From NCBI GenBank assembly GCA_004026145.2, contig CP034996.1:15700641-15764640 (forward strand): DNA of 64,000 bases. The letters are read 5' to 3'. The position numbers and the translations under genes are program-made. The notes below the pieces were generated by a model. It made no database searches, was not told where the DNA came from, and was given only the letters and a program-made list of their open reading frames with translations. The DNA is from Takifugu bimaculatus. Taxonomy: Eukaryota > Chordata > Actinopteri > Tetraodontiformes > Tetraodontidae. Shown one piece after another: positions 36,851 to 50,439 of this stretch (its first letter is position 1; the number at the start of each line of letters is the position of its first letter).

Positions 36851-38518
36851 CTCCACTGGGAGCTCTAAATACACAAGAAAGTGCTGAAAATGTTATTATA
36901 GTAATTATTGAGGCAGATCCAGTTGGGTCAGGAACGGATGAACAACCGCGGCAACACAAACAGGTCTCTCGGCAACGGTTTATTGTGATGCACCTCTTTC
37001 TTCTACCTCAATTATTCCAAAAATACAATGTATGCAGCGCGTTGTTGCCTCTTTTTATTTCTCCATTAGCTGTTTTGTTAATAATGAGCCTGAATGTTGC
37101 TGATTAGCAGGATGCTGCTAAGCAACAGAAATTTCAACCGGCCAATTTTTAATTAGCAAACATGTTGTTTTACCTGTTAAGCTATTATTGAAAACACCAC
37201 GATGAGCATATGAGCGTGTGCGTGTAGCGTCTTTAGCTGGATGTTGGTTCATCTCTGCATGCTAATCAGCTCCTGTTTACGTTCTCCTGTAAATATATCT
37301 GCGCGTGGCGTCGGTTAGCCGCGTGTATGCGCTCCTGATTGAAATTTTGGGCCCCGATCTGCCTGGGGTATAATCTTTATTTAACCGCGTGTTTGGAGAG
37401 GCGCTCTCAGAAAGCAGAGTGGAAACACAAACAGAGGAAGATAAAGAAAGGCTGGAAGAAAAGGAGGGAGTGTAAACCGGCGAGGATCTGGAGTGGAGCG
37501 CAGCAGGGCGGCCGGCCGGGAGGGGGGGCTGAATGTGTCGAGCATCAGGGGGGCTGAAATAATTAGCTGACATTGGTGTTTGAATGCAGGGGCCTCCTAG
37601 CGGGCGCCCTGAGAAACAGGCACAGGGACGTTGTCACAACACCTGTTTACCACACTGGCTACACACTCTGTGCATTAAGCTACAAAGAGCCATCAGAGGA
37701 AGGCTAATTAGCATTTAGGTTAGCATTTTATGAGCAACGGCACAAATCCCTCGGCGGGATGTCGCGAGACATCAAAGCATCGGCAACAGTGACACAAGCG
37801 GGGGCGGGGCCTATCTGGCCAAACGATCAGATGAGACTGGATTCGAGAGACGTGATAAAAGGATTCCAAGTCTACGGAGTCGATATTTGCATCAAAGTTA
37901 GCCACCGAGCCAGCAGATGCTGCTGGAGATCAGATGTAAAGGTGTGTTTGGGGCTGTGGTGGCCACGATCCGGAGGCCTCGTGTTTTTAAACCGGACCAG
38001 TGAGGGGGGTTTTCAGAGCGCCGCCGCTCAGACAGACCTGGCGGGCGCGTGAGCTCATCGTGCGCCCGTGTAAACCTCCGCGGGGTCACTAACGTCTACT
38101 CATTTATCCTCCACAGAGGCAGCAGCTGCACCAGATGATCCCCAGATTCTCCTCAGTAGTTCTAAAATCACAGAAACCGACCATTCCTCTCTAACTTTTA
38201 CGACACCTTTTAACACGTGGTCCACTTTTTACGAGTTCTCTTATTTGGACACCGCCGCAGGTATCGGACCAGCTCGCCCTCCTATCGTCCCCGTTCGGAC
38301 CAAACAGCCCCGATATCCTATGCGGACGGGAGCTGCAGAGACTTTAGCAGGGAAGGTGGGATCATGATGGGAGATGGGGTTTTTATGAGCTCTGCAGTAA
38401 TCCATTAATAGCCCCGACACACCATTAGGCTTTATTGATGTCCGATACACGGACTCACATGGAAACACCCTTATTTGTCATGATCAAAGTTTAACGCTGA
38501 CGTGCGGCGATTAAACGG

Positions 38519-38545
38519 CGCCGGGGGCTGCCGAGACCCCCGGCG
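38519..38545. other. GC-rich stem-loop
   Basis: Arms CGCCGGGGG (38,519-38,527) and CCCCCGGCG (38,537-38,545) pair perfectly around the loop CTGCCGAGA. If transcribed, two further G-U pairs could extend the stem. There is no U-run, so it is not a bacterial-type terminator. Its role is unknown. Confidence 0.7.
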
Positions 38546-39078
38546 TTGACCTTCAAGGGCGCCCGGCGCTCTGGGAGTCGTGCAGTCAACGTGTTGCGTC
38601 CTTCCTTTATCAGATATTCGTCAGAGTTTTAGCGGAGCCGCGAGAGAGGCGCCGACGTTGCGATAAAACCTGGAGAATACGTCCAATAGTTCCTGTAGAA
38701 GTCCTGAACGTCTCCTCCGGTTCCCGTTGCTGGAGCTTCATTTATTAACGAGGAGCGCGTCTGCTATTTGTTTAGCCTCTTTCATTCCTCCCTCTTTCGC
38801 AGCGCTGACTCGATGCATTTTGGGTTTCACTGTACGACTTTCCTGGGCGCCTTCGGGGGGGAATGGAATATGTAGAGTATTTGCCATTCCCTCCGCGCTT
38901 CCAAAGGCCTTGGCGACATTAATAATTTCTTGAAACATTAAAGAAGGAACGTGGGCTTTTTGATATCCTGCGCTTCTGCCAGATCAGCATTTGGATGAAG
39001 AAAATGTGAGCACGCGGAAAATAGCATTTCTTGGCAACGATGACGTCATAAACATGACATCGGCCGACTGACACTGCG

Positions 39079-39095
39079 GCATGCTGGGACTTGTA
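39079..39095 (-). promoter_or_regulatory. ZNF143/STAF-type site
   Basis: The minus strand reads TACAAGTCCCAGCATGC, a close match to the ZNF143 (SBS) consensus ACTACAATTCCCAGCATGC. ZNF143 is known at vertebrate promoters and at chromatin-loop anchors. A second site lies at 50,499. Occupancy is inferred. Confidence 0.45.
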
Positions 39096-40250
39096 TGCTC
39101 CGTGTGGCCAAGCCTTGTTGGTCAGGGTTAACTTGGAGACTTCCCGGTGATGAATGACAGTTATCTGTTTTTACGGCCTGATATAGATCCATCAGCTTCC
39201 TCCGGCGAGTCCTCCTCAGCCTCTCGCCGCCCTTTGGAGCAGATTTTCCAGGTCAGCGAGCCAAGGTGAAAAACAAAACAACGAGTGCCCGCGCACGTGC
39301 GTGGACAATCTCGGGGAGCAGTGGCGCGTAAACGCTCCTTCTTCCTGGTGGACGTATGGAAATGTCAGAGGCTCTCAGGAGGCGCTCGCTAATGTCAGAA
39401 CATGTGGCGGGGGTGGACCCGGGCCACACAGACACGCGGTCCAGCTGTGTCAGGGACTGTTGGTCAACCCGTGCCCCCCCTTCACGCCCCCCCCTCGGCC
39501 TCCCTGGGCAGCAGGGAAACTAATTGTGAGCGTTATTGATTGCCGCGGCAGATCTGTGGTGTCCAGCGGGTAAATAAGATGGATGGAGTTGTCAGGTTGT
39601 CATCAGGCGAGGGTTTCTGACAGCACGCCTCCGGGCGTGCACGACACAGCCCGGGTTAACCTCGGCAGCCGCCTAGGCAGCGAGGCAGGGCGGTGACTTT
39701 GGACAGAAACCCAGGAGGTGCCCTACTTAACCAGAGAGCTTCTCATTTTACATAAATTGTAACACAAATAAAGCGTTTGTTGTCAAATATGCTGGCGGAG
39801 AGCGTCAAGGTGGCGCCTGATCACATCTCTGTGAGTTAGCTGCTTCTCCTCCTGCATGGGTGGGTGATCCCCAGGTAATCCCGGTTCCTCCCTCCAGTGC
39901 CTCTTTCCATTTTCCAGATGTTCCAGATGTTAATGTGAGGATATCGGCTGCTCGTGTCTATTGTGTTGTCAGCTCTTTACCTGTGAGCGGATGTTCAGAC
40001 TCTTTTCCGCTCGGCTGAGGCCTCATTTTTCCTGCTGCAGCATCAACCGTGTCTGAAATGAGCCGATGAAATCACAGCTGAAGGTTTCAGTCTTGTTCCC
40101 ACAATATTAATATGATTACTCTTCCGTTTTCCTCCACTCCAAATATAAAGGAGCAATAGGACACTATGGCAAAATCAACAACCACAGTAAGTCGTTTTAC
40201 AAACAAGGTTTAATCAGTGACTGCAGTAATTAAAAAAGAAGAGAAGTGAT

Positions 40251-40288
40251 TTGCAAACACTGTTTACAGGTTGCAAACAGCAACAATG
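40251..40288 (+). promoter_or_regulatory. Forkhead site triplet plus SOX site
   Basis: TTGCAAACA at 40,251-40,259 is repeated exactly at 40,271-40,279, 20 bp (about two helical turns) apart. An inverted forkhead word TGTTTACA (40,261-40,268) lies between them, and the SOX word AACAATG follows at 40,282-40,288. The ordered cluster is good evidence for a compact forkhead/SOX element, although function is inferred. Confidence 0.4.
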
Positions 40289-40549
40289 ACTGACTGATGA
40301 AGACAAATCCAGACTGTAGACAATCAAGGACGCTCCGGACTCCTCCAGGGGTTCCCATCGTCCATTAGACGCTCCTTCCTGGGGAGACGCCCGTGCACGC
40401 GCAGCCCAAACGTGCCGGGCAGGAAGGCAAATATGAATTTAAGAATGAATGGAGGCATGGGGGGCTTTTGTGGCTTTTTGTGTGGAAGCGATATTTCTGA
40501 AAGGTGTAGAAGTGCAAAGGACAGACGAAGCTGCATGTTTTAGCTCAGC

Positions 40550-40565
40550 GGGGGGGGGGGGGGGG
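40550..40565. repeat. Poly-G tract
   Basis: About 16 consecutive G; the exact length is uncertain. Confidence 0.9.
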
Positions 40566-42245
40566 CATGGTCACAGATATGAGGGAAGAGACATTGTTGT
40601 TGGGGGCTCTCGCCTTCAGGAGTAGCTCTCATGAGCTGAACCACGGGAAACGGGCCGTCTTTGAAGCTGTGGGGGCAGATGCACAGATCCTCTTCAGGTA
40701 AAACCCGGAGACGTGCGAGAGGCACAAGAGGTGGAAGCGAGCGGAGTGGTTCCGCTCTCCAGGAGTCCAGGAGTGGAAATGGAAGATGGAGGCGGACTGT
40801 GTGCCGCTACTTTAACCCGCGTTCACTTTAAAAGTCTGAGTATGAGAAGCGAAGGTTTTACCAAAGAAGCCGCAACGGTGACGCGTCTTTGTTTTCCTGT
40901 AGCGCTGCTATGCTAACCTTGTTTAGGAGGGACTCCACCTGTCAGCATTTGATAAAGAAACCAACCAAAAAACATGAGAGAGACAAACGATTCCCATTTA
41001 TCTACGTTAATAAACGACTTTATTCCTCACCAGCCTGACAGATTGTGCTGTTTGAGCGACGACTCCTTAATTTCCCCGTAACAAATGATGCAGCAAAGCC
41101 AATTCTGCCACCTGCCATGGCTGAATAAATACTGTAGACTTTATTAGGACATTACTGACCACACAAACCGTCGTGCTCTGTAAAAATCAGGATTCATTAG
41201 GGCTCCTCCAGAGGCAGACGGCTGAATATGAAGCGGGCCTGTCAGTGGACCAGAGTAAACATGGCTGCTGGCGACGCTCTGCTTTCTAAACGCTGTTTAG
41301 GATTTGAGTGATTATAAAGACGATGAATATAGAGTAGAGTGCCCAGAGATTAACTGCAGCCTGGGTGACCCTCTCCCGACGCAACGAGGGAGGATCCCTG
41401 CTGAATTTCAATGGTTCCCGGGAAGATTCGGGTTTGTGAGCAATGAGGCGGCGGAAGATTCAGGCAAATACAACAAGACAGAGGAAAAGGGCCAGTTTCA
41501 GTCGCTCGTACCAGGCAGCCTCGCTTCTGTTTCCAGTGCTGGATTACCCAGCAAACAGAGTCGAGGTGTTGGGATTAGCATGTTTGCTGGGGGCAGGTGA
41601 CCCTCTGATGTCTCTCTTACTAACTTCACTGTTAAAGGGGTGAGTTTTCATCAAAAGGAACAAGATGCATGTTGGAGAAATTAGCGCGCAAAACCCGATA
41701 TGTAAATTAAGCCCATCGCTGATCCTTTAAAGTCCCGACTTGGAACTCTTCAGTCCTAACCGGCAATTTGTTTCTACCTTGCGAGAGGAAACCTCCTCCC
41801 AGACGCCCTCGGCCCTGCCGGCGGCCATTAGGAGCCCCCGGTGTCTCTGTGATCAATGCTAATACGCTGGAAAGCAGAAAAAATTGCAGGCATTTACGTG
41901 AAGGCGGAGGAGCAGCAGCTGCTGCAGCTCTCACATACATCCTAAGTCCCCCCCCCCGCCCCCCGCCAGGGCCCCATCTTCATCGCCTTCAGCCGGCGAC
42001 AGCAGACGGCTTCATTCTGCTTCACGTATCACTGCTGGCATGACAGAAGAATTGAAAGTGGACAGATTATGTTTACTTCCAGAACAGAGCTTATCAAAGT
42101 GTCATTAGGCCGCTGTGACGCTCCCTTTTTATATTTGCGGCTAATGATCCGTGTAATATCTGTCCTTTCCCCCCCGGATGTGCCGTTTTCCATCAAGGCG
42201 AGGCTATTCACGTTTTCTCTTTCAGATGACCCTTTCAACAGCTAC

Positions 42246-42248
<3 letters not shown>

Positions 42249-42289
<41 letters not shown>
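42249..42289. repeat. (TG)n microsatellite
   Basis: About 20 uninterrupted TG units. Confidence 0.95.
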
Positions 42290-42292
<3 letters not shown>

Positions 42293-45200
42293 CTGGTGGG
42301 GGACAATCGTGGTGAAAATTAAACAAGGGTAACTTGTGTATTCGGTGTTTGTTTTCTCTCCTGGAAAAGAATCTGCACACATGGATACAGTGTTTGTGTA
42401 TTTGGCTCCAGTCGGGGCAAAAAGGCATCAAAACGCTGATATTCTTCAGATGTGCTTTGTTTTTATTGCTGTGTTTTTCCGTATTTCAGCCGAATGTGTT
42501 CCACGCAAAGCAGCCTAATTAGCCAAATAGCCAGTTTAGCACGTAGCACTGTTGTTTTTACAGCTTCTCTTTGCTTGAGTGTGACTTACAAATCCTGTTA
42601 ACACTGGTTAATAAAGCCATAATACAGCGTGCTGTGTTGTAGTCGTTATCAGAGAACTCCTAGAAACTTTGTTTTCGTCTCAAAGTGTTGCGTCATAAGC
42701 CTGTGAGGTTGCATTAGCCTCACCGCTAATGGCGCTTGATTCACAAACACAGTTTTATATGAAACATAAGAAAAAGGGCTCCATTTCTTTGGTCTGCGTG
42801 TCTGTCTGCAGTGTACAGGGCTATTACCGCCGCTGCCATCAGCCATAATTTCTGTATCTGAAGCGTAATACTTACTGAAACGTTGCGCTCGCCGCCGTAA
42901 AAGAGAAATTGCTCTTTTTCGTGTCGGTGCGTAATGAGAGGCTGCACAGATCAGGAGCTGCTGTAGTTAGAGGGAGAAGGGAATCAGCAGAAGGGTAAAT
43001 GAGCCGGTATGAGCGCCGACTGGAAGCTCGAGGAGGTCGATGCTCTTCAGAGAGGGCAGAACGGAGGCCGCCGCGTGTTGTCGGTCCACATTTGCGCCAT
43101 AAAGTGATTAAAAGTGCTGTTTTCTGCCGCTGCTCGCTGCCATGCATCATTTCGCAGATCGTGGGGGGGACTGGAATAATAGACACGGCGGCGGTGATTT
43201 GATTTTACGGCCACGCCTGCTGCCCGCTGACGATCAGCGTCATAAACTTCACTGAACACGTTCATGAGTCTCAATGAGTCCCCGATTGATGTTTGTACTC
43301 TAAAGTTCACCCCGTCGGGCTGCACCATTTACACACGGAGGATAATTCATGGTTATTTTCTCCTATGTTGCTTCATGTCACCCACGTATAAAATACACTT
43401 TACACCCAATGTTGAACGTTAGGAATTGAAAAATAGTTCCATTTACAGGTGTTATAGAAGTTTAAAACCTCATTTTGAGGAAATGGCCATTAAAATTCTA
43501 CTTATTCAGTATTTTTTATTGGGAACTATATTTACAAACAGTAAATCATCTAATTTTACACCTCAAGCACATAAAAACAGCAGCGATGGTCCTTAAAACA
43601 AAACACTGGTTTTATGATACAATGGAAACAAGCAAACGTCAGAGTCATGTGATGCTTTGGGACGAATCACATCATTGGAAATTGACGCCGCCCAATAAGA
43701 TTTAGGTTGGAACGACTCGATCTTTAGCATTTGTTTGCCCCGTTAAAGGAAGCGACCATATTTGGATGGGGACGGTAAATAAACTTAGCAGGAAATCTGT
43801 ATGTAGCTTCTCTCTGAATTCACCTTGACACACTTTCCTGCTCGTCTGTGTTGGTACAGGTGATCCTCCAGGATCGAGTCGTGCTGCGTGTGGACCTGCG
43901 GATTACCGCAGTGACAGGCTGTACATACGGCGGAGATCAAACAATTAACCTGCCGGTGATTGGTGCTGCCACTCCTGCGCTGTAATTAGAGCTAAGTGGC
44001 CTCGGACGGGGCCGGAGGAATCCGTCACGGGTAAAAGTCAAACGTTCAACATCTGCGCTCATCGGCGTGACCTCGACCTGCTGCGGGAAACTTCCAAGTT
44101 CGGAGATGTTTTAAACGTTCACCGTCTTGTCCTCACGCCGGCTTTTCCTACGCCTGTTTATCCTCGGGCGCCACTTTTCAGAGCGCTCGCCGACCGACGC
44201 TGCAAAGACAAATCCAATCCCGTCCTCCTGCGAAATCAAGCGATCGCTCATCTAATTCAGGTATTGATCCCTTCTGGAGTGGCTACAAGTGTAGCTCCAG
44301 TTCTACATTAGAAAGTCCAACAGCGAGTTGTTTAATCTTATCTAACCCCCGGGACTGTAATTGATGGAAGCGTGCTCTCAAAACTAACAGAGAGAGAAGA
44401 AAAAGATTTATTCGCCGCTGCTTGAAGGCTGCACTCCATCAGTTAGCCTACGAGCGCTCATGCTAGTGCACGTTACCTGGTTGAGGTTGCTCCCTGTTCC
44501 CCTCAAAGACCTGCAAACACCAACATTGGCGATTAACAGTGAGCTTTTACATATACGTCGAACGAGGATTTAACGGTAGCTTAGCTAAGCATAGCATAGC
44601 TTGGAAAATTTAGCTTTTTTCCAGATGGGGCTGAAATCTATCATCAGCCCGACGGCCTCCAGCAAGTGTTTGGGAAAAGAGTGTTTTCTGACCGGGATGT
44701 GAGGTCACTTTGCCGCACTAAATTGCCGGCGGCGGTGGGGGTTTCTCATGTAGGAGTCCTTAAGGACACCTGCTGAGCCGAGGTGAGCGCCATCTCATCT
44801 CGCTGGCTGGTGTAAAGGAAATGATGCGACGCCTCCCATCCCAAGGTTATCCCATGGTACAGTGGTTCCCACAAACAGTTCCCAGCCTCAGAAACACCCC
44901 GCTGCACGTAGCCAGAGTGCGGGATGATTGCCCCTTCAGCAGTGTGTGTGTGTGTGTGTGTGTGTGGGGGGGGGTCCTGTTGGGTAGAAGCCATTTTTTT
45001 GGTAATATGATTGTTAAAAAAAAAAACAGCTTCCATTGTGATGATGAATGGCGTGGACGGACGGAGGCCCTGGCGTTCCGTGAGGGTCGGATGCAGGCTG
45101 GGCATCACCGATGTGCCAGACTAATGTTTGCTTTGGACCGGTGTGGTACACTCCCCCCGTCCTCCTTTGTTTTGTTGATCTGGTTAATTACACCGACTGA

Positions 45201-46335
45201 GCGCGAGGGGGGCGGGGGCGCGTGCAACACGTGTGTTATGAACCAATCTGGATTAACGGCTTGATTCTGATAAAGTCACACCGGATCTGCCTCCTCCCAA
45301 GGCGGCCACACGTTCCCGCCGCGGTCCCCAGGCCCACCAGCATGTCGGAGGCTCTGATCCGGAGTTATCCCTGGTCATCTGTGGCACCTGAACGCAAACC
45401 AACGCACCGGTGGCAGCGAGCCGGCCGACCTTCTAATCGCACACGTGCACGCTGCATCACGGCGTGATAAACACGGCGCCGCGGCCCATTAATTTCAGAA
45501 ATTGTATAGTCAAATTCAGGCGCAATAAAGCCGATGCCCACGCAGCATTAACGTGCACATTAAACTGCAATTTAACGCCGAGCTGCCCCTCGCGGGCAGA
45601 ACTGCCAACTGAGGAGGAAGAACAGGAGGATCTAAGTCTCTCGGCCCCTGCTGCTCCTTCTGAAGCACGGGGAGATTACTGCTCCTGGATCCAGCTGAGG
45701 ATCACCATCGGCGTGTCGCCAAGGTTACTACAGCGACCACGTTCTATATTCTGTTATATAAAGCTCTGCTGGAAAAAACAAATCCCGTGTGGCAGGAAAT
45801 TAACACAAAAATCAGCCTTTTCTTTCTTATTCCTCCACTTTTCTTCTTCACTGGTTCCCACCCGAGGCCATAAATGAGGCTTCCTTATCTTCAAACCAGC
45901 TCCAAACCAGCTGAAACCCCCCCGTGGGTCCGTTCCCCGCCTGTCGGACCCGTCTGTGGTTCCCCAGAGGACGGCTACAGAGGTTCACGCCACCTCTGGA
46001 TCTCACGCAGGTTTTCAAACCACATCGGGAGGAGAAATGATTGGCCCGCATCTTCGACTGCCTTTGGAAGCAAAATGAGATTTTCATCCTAATTCTCCGC
46101 CGACGGCGATAACGACCTCGTTCGCACATTCTTCTTGTGGTTTTTAGGTGCCACTCATGTCGATGACAAGTCTCGGAACTGAAATCCACACAAAGAGCAG
46201 CTCGTTCTCCGGATTCTGAAGCCTGTTTCTGAGCAGCTCGCACACTTTTCCCCGTCCTTTATCTTCATTATGACCAGGTGGGAGAAATGGAGCCTCTCAC
46301 GAAGGCCTTTGTTCAGCCTCTGCTGAAGCCCTGTC
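42290..46335. other. Gene-poor sequence
   Basis: No supported gene. Repeat-free complex blocks lie at 42,840-43,250 and 45,470-45,600; the latter has CCCATTAATTTCAG, CAGGCGCAATAAAGCC and GCATTAACGTGCACATTAAA words suggestive of homeodomain/CDX sites. The 12-base palindrome GCTTAGCTAAGC is at 44,579-44,590. Frames of 120-147 codons at 44,746-45,264 and 45,464-46,243 have no recognisable domain. Confidence 0.5.
44942..44974. repeat. (TG)n plus G-run
   Basis: About 12 TG units leading straight into nine or ten G residues. Confidence 0.9.
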
Positions 46336-46415
46336 GCCCCCCCTCCCTCCTCCTCCTCCTCCTCCTCCTCTCCTCCTCCTCCTCCTCCTCCTCCTCTTCC
46401 TCCTCCTCCTCCTCT
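46336..46415. repeat. (CTC)n polypyrimidine repeat
   Basis: About 25 CTC triplets with single-base slips and one CTTC. The minus frame reads as glutamate/arginine-rich and is an artefact. It is a homopyrimidine mirror tract with triplex potential. Confidence 0.95.
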
Positions 46416-46662
46416 CGCCACACCATCTCGCTCATCTGTAAATAAACTGCTATCCATTTCTGTTTAGGATGATCGTTGGAGGGACGTGGGGATTTATTAT
46501 AACCTAATGGAGCCAATAGGAGCGTTCCCAATGTCGGCTGTAATGAATCGATGGTTCCTGCCGGCAGCTTAACGCAGAAAGGACAAATAATGGCGCCGTG
46601 TGACAGAAATCACAGCCAACAATGATTGTTTGTGCTGCATGAACACAACACAGCACATTAAG

Positions 46663-46663
<1 letters not shown>

Positions 46664-46722
<59 letters not shown>

Positions 46723-46737
46723 GTGTGTGTGGGGGGG
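46664..46737. repeat. (TG)n microsatellite ending in G-run
   Basis: About 34 TG units with one GCG interruption, ending in seven G. Confidence 0.95.
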
Positions 46738-49700
46738 TTATTGGCCCCTCGGCCCGGCAGAGCGACACCAGTGCGCCCAGCCATGAGGCGAGGGCTCATT
46801 TCCAGAGAATGAGCGATGACCACCATTTGATGAGAATTCTGCATTTATAGCGTTGGATCTTCCAGTGAGTGCACACCTGCCCGCCGCCGCCGCCACGGGC
46901 CGCCCGTCTCTGAGCAGGCAAAAGTGCTGACCCTTTATTAAATTAACCTGTTAAATGTGCCCGCTTAATGGATAAGGAGATTAAAAAATGAAGTGGAACA
47001 GGAGGCAATTAAAGAAGTCATTTTTTTCCTTGGGAATCTTCTTTTTCCATTCGGGTGTTGAAATCCTTGTTTTCCACTGAGCTCAGGGACGCCTTTGAAT
47101 GCCAACATGTAGGATAAGTTTAATACGGCTATTTTTACCTGAACGCATCTCCTCGTGTGTCTCCAGTGAGTTCCTCCCCCGTATGTAAATGTCGATGATT
47201 TCCACTTGTGAGGACCTGTTGTGTTTATATATACAGTAGATGTTTCCACGGCAGCACGTCCTCCCCTGGACGCTTTTAGCATCCAGCCGTTGCTTTGTTT
47301 GACCTTTGACATGGTTAGATTGCTGGAAACTGTGAAGATAAGGAAGACATTTGAGGGGGGAACAATCTGCTGGCTCCTGGAGTGCAGGAAAGTTCAGATT
47401 CCGATTTTTTTTTACTGATCATTGAAGGCACCGTCACCCTTCATTGTTGTGCTCTTGCTTTACCAGGCCACCGTGCACGTTATGCACGTTTACTCCAGGT
47501 TATTCCAGTGCAGGTAATTCTATCAACCCTTTATGGATTTAACAGCCTCACATGTAGATATTAGGGTGAAAAAATTTCTGCTTAAAACTAGTGACAAGAT
47601 GGTAAGAAAAAACAGTTCTGCAGGCGCCAGCACACATCAGGACTTTGGGGTAGTTCAGGAAGATCAAGGTAACTTAAAAACAAAAATTTTATGCCTTTTA
47701 TGCCAACTTTTAGAAAACAAACCTGCCAGTTAGCTACAGCCGTCACCTCTTCCTCCTCCATCTTGGGTCGGGCCAGGACCGACCATCACGGTCCACTGGT
47801 CTCTGTATTACCACAAACCTGCTGTTGTGTGCTGGTGCTGTTATATATCGACGCGAGCAGCCCCGAGGGACGAGATGGGACAGACTCTGACTTCATAACC
47901 AAATCTGAGGGGCGCCGAAGGCACGAGGACGCCTGGGCTGCGACTGATGTGGAAACTTGTTCAAGAATTCAAGGCGAGAAGACAAACAGAAATAAGTGCA
48001 CGTGCGAGCGTGACGGGACGGATGCTCATAAACTCCCTGTCGCTCTCGCTTTGTCTGTCACTCCCTCTTCCACTCCTCACATTGAGGTCTGCTTTTTGTT
48101 CCCGAAATAGCGACAGAGAAGAGTTGGCGTGGCGCCACCGAAATCTAACAGGCTGCCACAGATGACACTTGGACATGTTTATCTGTGCAAAATATGCCAA
48201 ATTAAAGCACAGACAACAGACAAGACACACCGGGAGGGTTTATCATTCACACAGAGGAATTCATCTTGATGAATCCTTTTATGTGACATTATTGATATGA
48301 ACTTAGCAGAAGGTTAAACCTGCTACACATGGGCAGGCCCTGGCCCTGACAAGCCCGTCCCACGTATGTGTGGAGACACCTTTAAAAGGTGGTTCCACTC
48401 CCTGTGATCTCACTGCGCCAGAGTCTTTGAGCCAAAAGACCACAAACATGCGATTTCTACATCCGCAACAGTGACACCGGAGCAAACATGTCTGCAGGCC
48501 ACACGGCTGCTCAGTAGCTAATTAGCTCACCACCCCGACCCACCGCAGGTTAGCTCGGTGGCTAATGCGGTCGGCTGTAGAACCCTCTCTGCATCTGCCA
48601 GGCTGGGATGATCTTTCCCAAACAAATTAACTCCAGTCCCATTCAGAAATCACCTAATCGCCTCCTCTGACAGGAAACACATCACTTACACACGGCTTGA
48701 TTATGCCGTCACACCTAAAGGATCTCCTCCTTTGGCTGTTGTTATTGCTTCTTGCAGACGCCATTCCAATTGATGAGTGAAGGTGGAATATTTGCTTTTA
48801 TTGTGGCATATTAATTACAGCGAGCGGGCAGCGTGAAGCACCCCTCTGCCAGCTCGGCTCCCAGTCAATGCCGATGACTCAGATTCGTGTTTTCGTGCCT
48901 CCTGTTTTGACAGAGCCGCCACTCATTCCGCCGCTCCTGATCTAGATCATCCTGATATGTACACACAGCATCTCCACTGCAGTTTAGAAGGTTTGATTTG
49001 CATATTTATTAGAAAGAAGAGAAAGCAGCAGATTCTGCGGCGCGTCGAGGGAGTGGAACACAAAGAACCTCTCACCGCGCGCAGGAGCGATAGAACAAAA
49101 CATTTACTTTGTCTTTATTCCTTTCTTAAACTGTGGTTTGATGTGCAAATCAGAGCCGCCGTTCCAACAGGGAAAATCTGGTTTTAACGTCAGACCCAAA
49201 ATACAAATGGCGCAGAGTGAATTGAGCGCTCGAAGCTCTTCTGTTTTTTTTTTGTTGTTTTTTTAAATAAAGTTTCAAACAGCAACTCGTCTTTGTTGTG
49301 TCTCGCTGTTGTTTGTCCTACTTACTGAACGTGTTCGCAGGAATTCTGTCGCGCGGATCAGGTGAAACGGTGGGAAGGAAATGAAAACTGTGGCCAAAAC
49401 GTGATCAAAACTGGCCGATTGTGCTCGCATTTCTGCTCATTTAGCACCTGTTTATTCCTCCTGCTTCTGTAAGCCGTCCAGAACTTTTGATGAGGAGCCT
49501 TGTGAATAGTTTGAGCTGTTTTCTGCTCTAGATGGTGGAACCGGACCGGCGTGAACGCAGATGGGCCGCGTGGCCCCGAGCCTGATGTTGGCAGACCCCT
49601 GCTGGCTTTGAGCTGATCCCAATCGTGGAAAAGGGAAAAAAATAAATAATGAAAGATCATTGAAATTAAATATAAACGGCAGATGTGCCTTTTCCACGTT

Positions 49701-49811
49701 CAAATGACCTCAGAGGGCTGGTGCAGCTCCAGACCGGGGCTGGGGCCTCTAAACCGGAGACCCTCTCCACCCCTGGGCCCGGATGACTGCCGGGCCTCCT
49801 CTGATCCCTTG

Positions 49812-49814
<3 letters not shown>
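46738..49814. other. Gene-poor sequence with AT-rich complex blocks
   Basis: No supported gene. Positions 46,920-47,110 (TTATTAAATTAACCTG, GGAGATTAAAAAATG, GGCAATTAAAGAAG) and 48,690-49,010 (CCAATTGATGAGTG, GCATATTAATTACAG and the POU octamer ATTTGCAT at 48,996) are repeat-free and rich in homeodomain/POU words. They are candidate non-coding elements. Other frames are short and unremarkable. Confidence 0.5.

Positions 49815-49883
<69 letters not shown>
49815..49883. repeat. (TG)n microsatellite
   Basis: About 34 uninterrupted TG units. The sequence just after it (TTTGCTTGTGCAG then GTAAGT at 49,902-49,920) resembles joined acceptor and donor sites and is discussed under rejected items. Confidence 0.95.
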
Positions 49884-49885
<2 letters not shown>

Positions 49886-50439
49886 AACGTTGACGACCTG
49901 GTTTGCTTGTGCAGGTAAGTCAGTTCTGGTGACTTCAGGTAACGTCAGGTGGGAGCAGCATGACCCCCTGTGGAGCCACAACGATGCCAAACGAGGCACT
50001 CCGCAACGGTCGGATGGCAGAAATGGAACCGCGGCGCCACAACAGCGTGTTGACATTTCATAAATGTGAAATGTCTAAAAATCACTTTTGCCCAAAGAGT
50101 GTGAGACCATTTCCATGGAAACTGCAGTTGTGAAAGCACCTTCTCGCCGTGGTGTTATATTTCCTTTCCCCCTCATTTCCGGTTCTTTCTAAGGAGGCGG
50201 GTTCAGTTTCCAGATCAGAAACTCCGGCCCACCTGCTCCGAGTCCCATCAGCTCCTAGATCCACCCTGCATGTGGGAAACACGACCCTTTTTAAGTTTTC
50301 TCCAGAAGAAACGGTCTATTTGATGACACTTCCTGCCACCAAATACGCTCAAATTTAATAGTTGCCGTTGGAAACGCAGACAGGGACTACATCCGCTACT
50401 ACTACTGCTAAAATAATAACAGGAGAGCTGAGCTTAAAC

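Larger units (their letters stand above)
36851..42248. other. Gene-poor sequence with several motif clusters
   Basis: No supported gene. It holds the forkhead cluster at 40,251-40,288, the ZNF143-type site at 39,079, the hairpin at 38,519-38,545, a poly-G tract (40,550-40,565) and repeat-free complex blocks at 38,730-38,960, 41,820-41,940 and 42,060-42,240. Frames of up to 98 codons show no domain or splice structure. Confidence 0.55.

Noticed and set aside
46313..46531. Glutamate/arginine-rich minus frame that looks like an acidic protein
   Set aside because: Translation of the CTC triplet repeat.
49902..49920. TTTGCTTGTGCAG followed by GTAAGT, resembling a recursive splice site
   Set aside because: It lies upstream of the inferred transcription start, with no gene to splice; a weak pyrimidine tract after a TG repeat.
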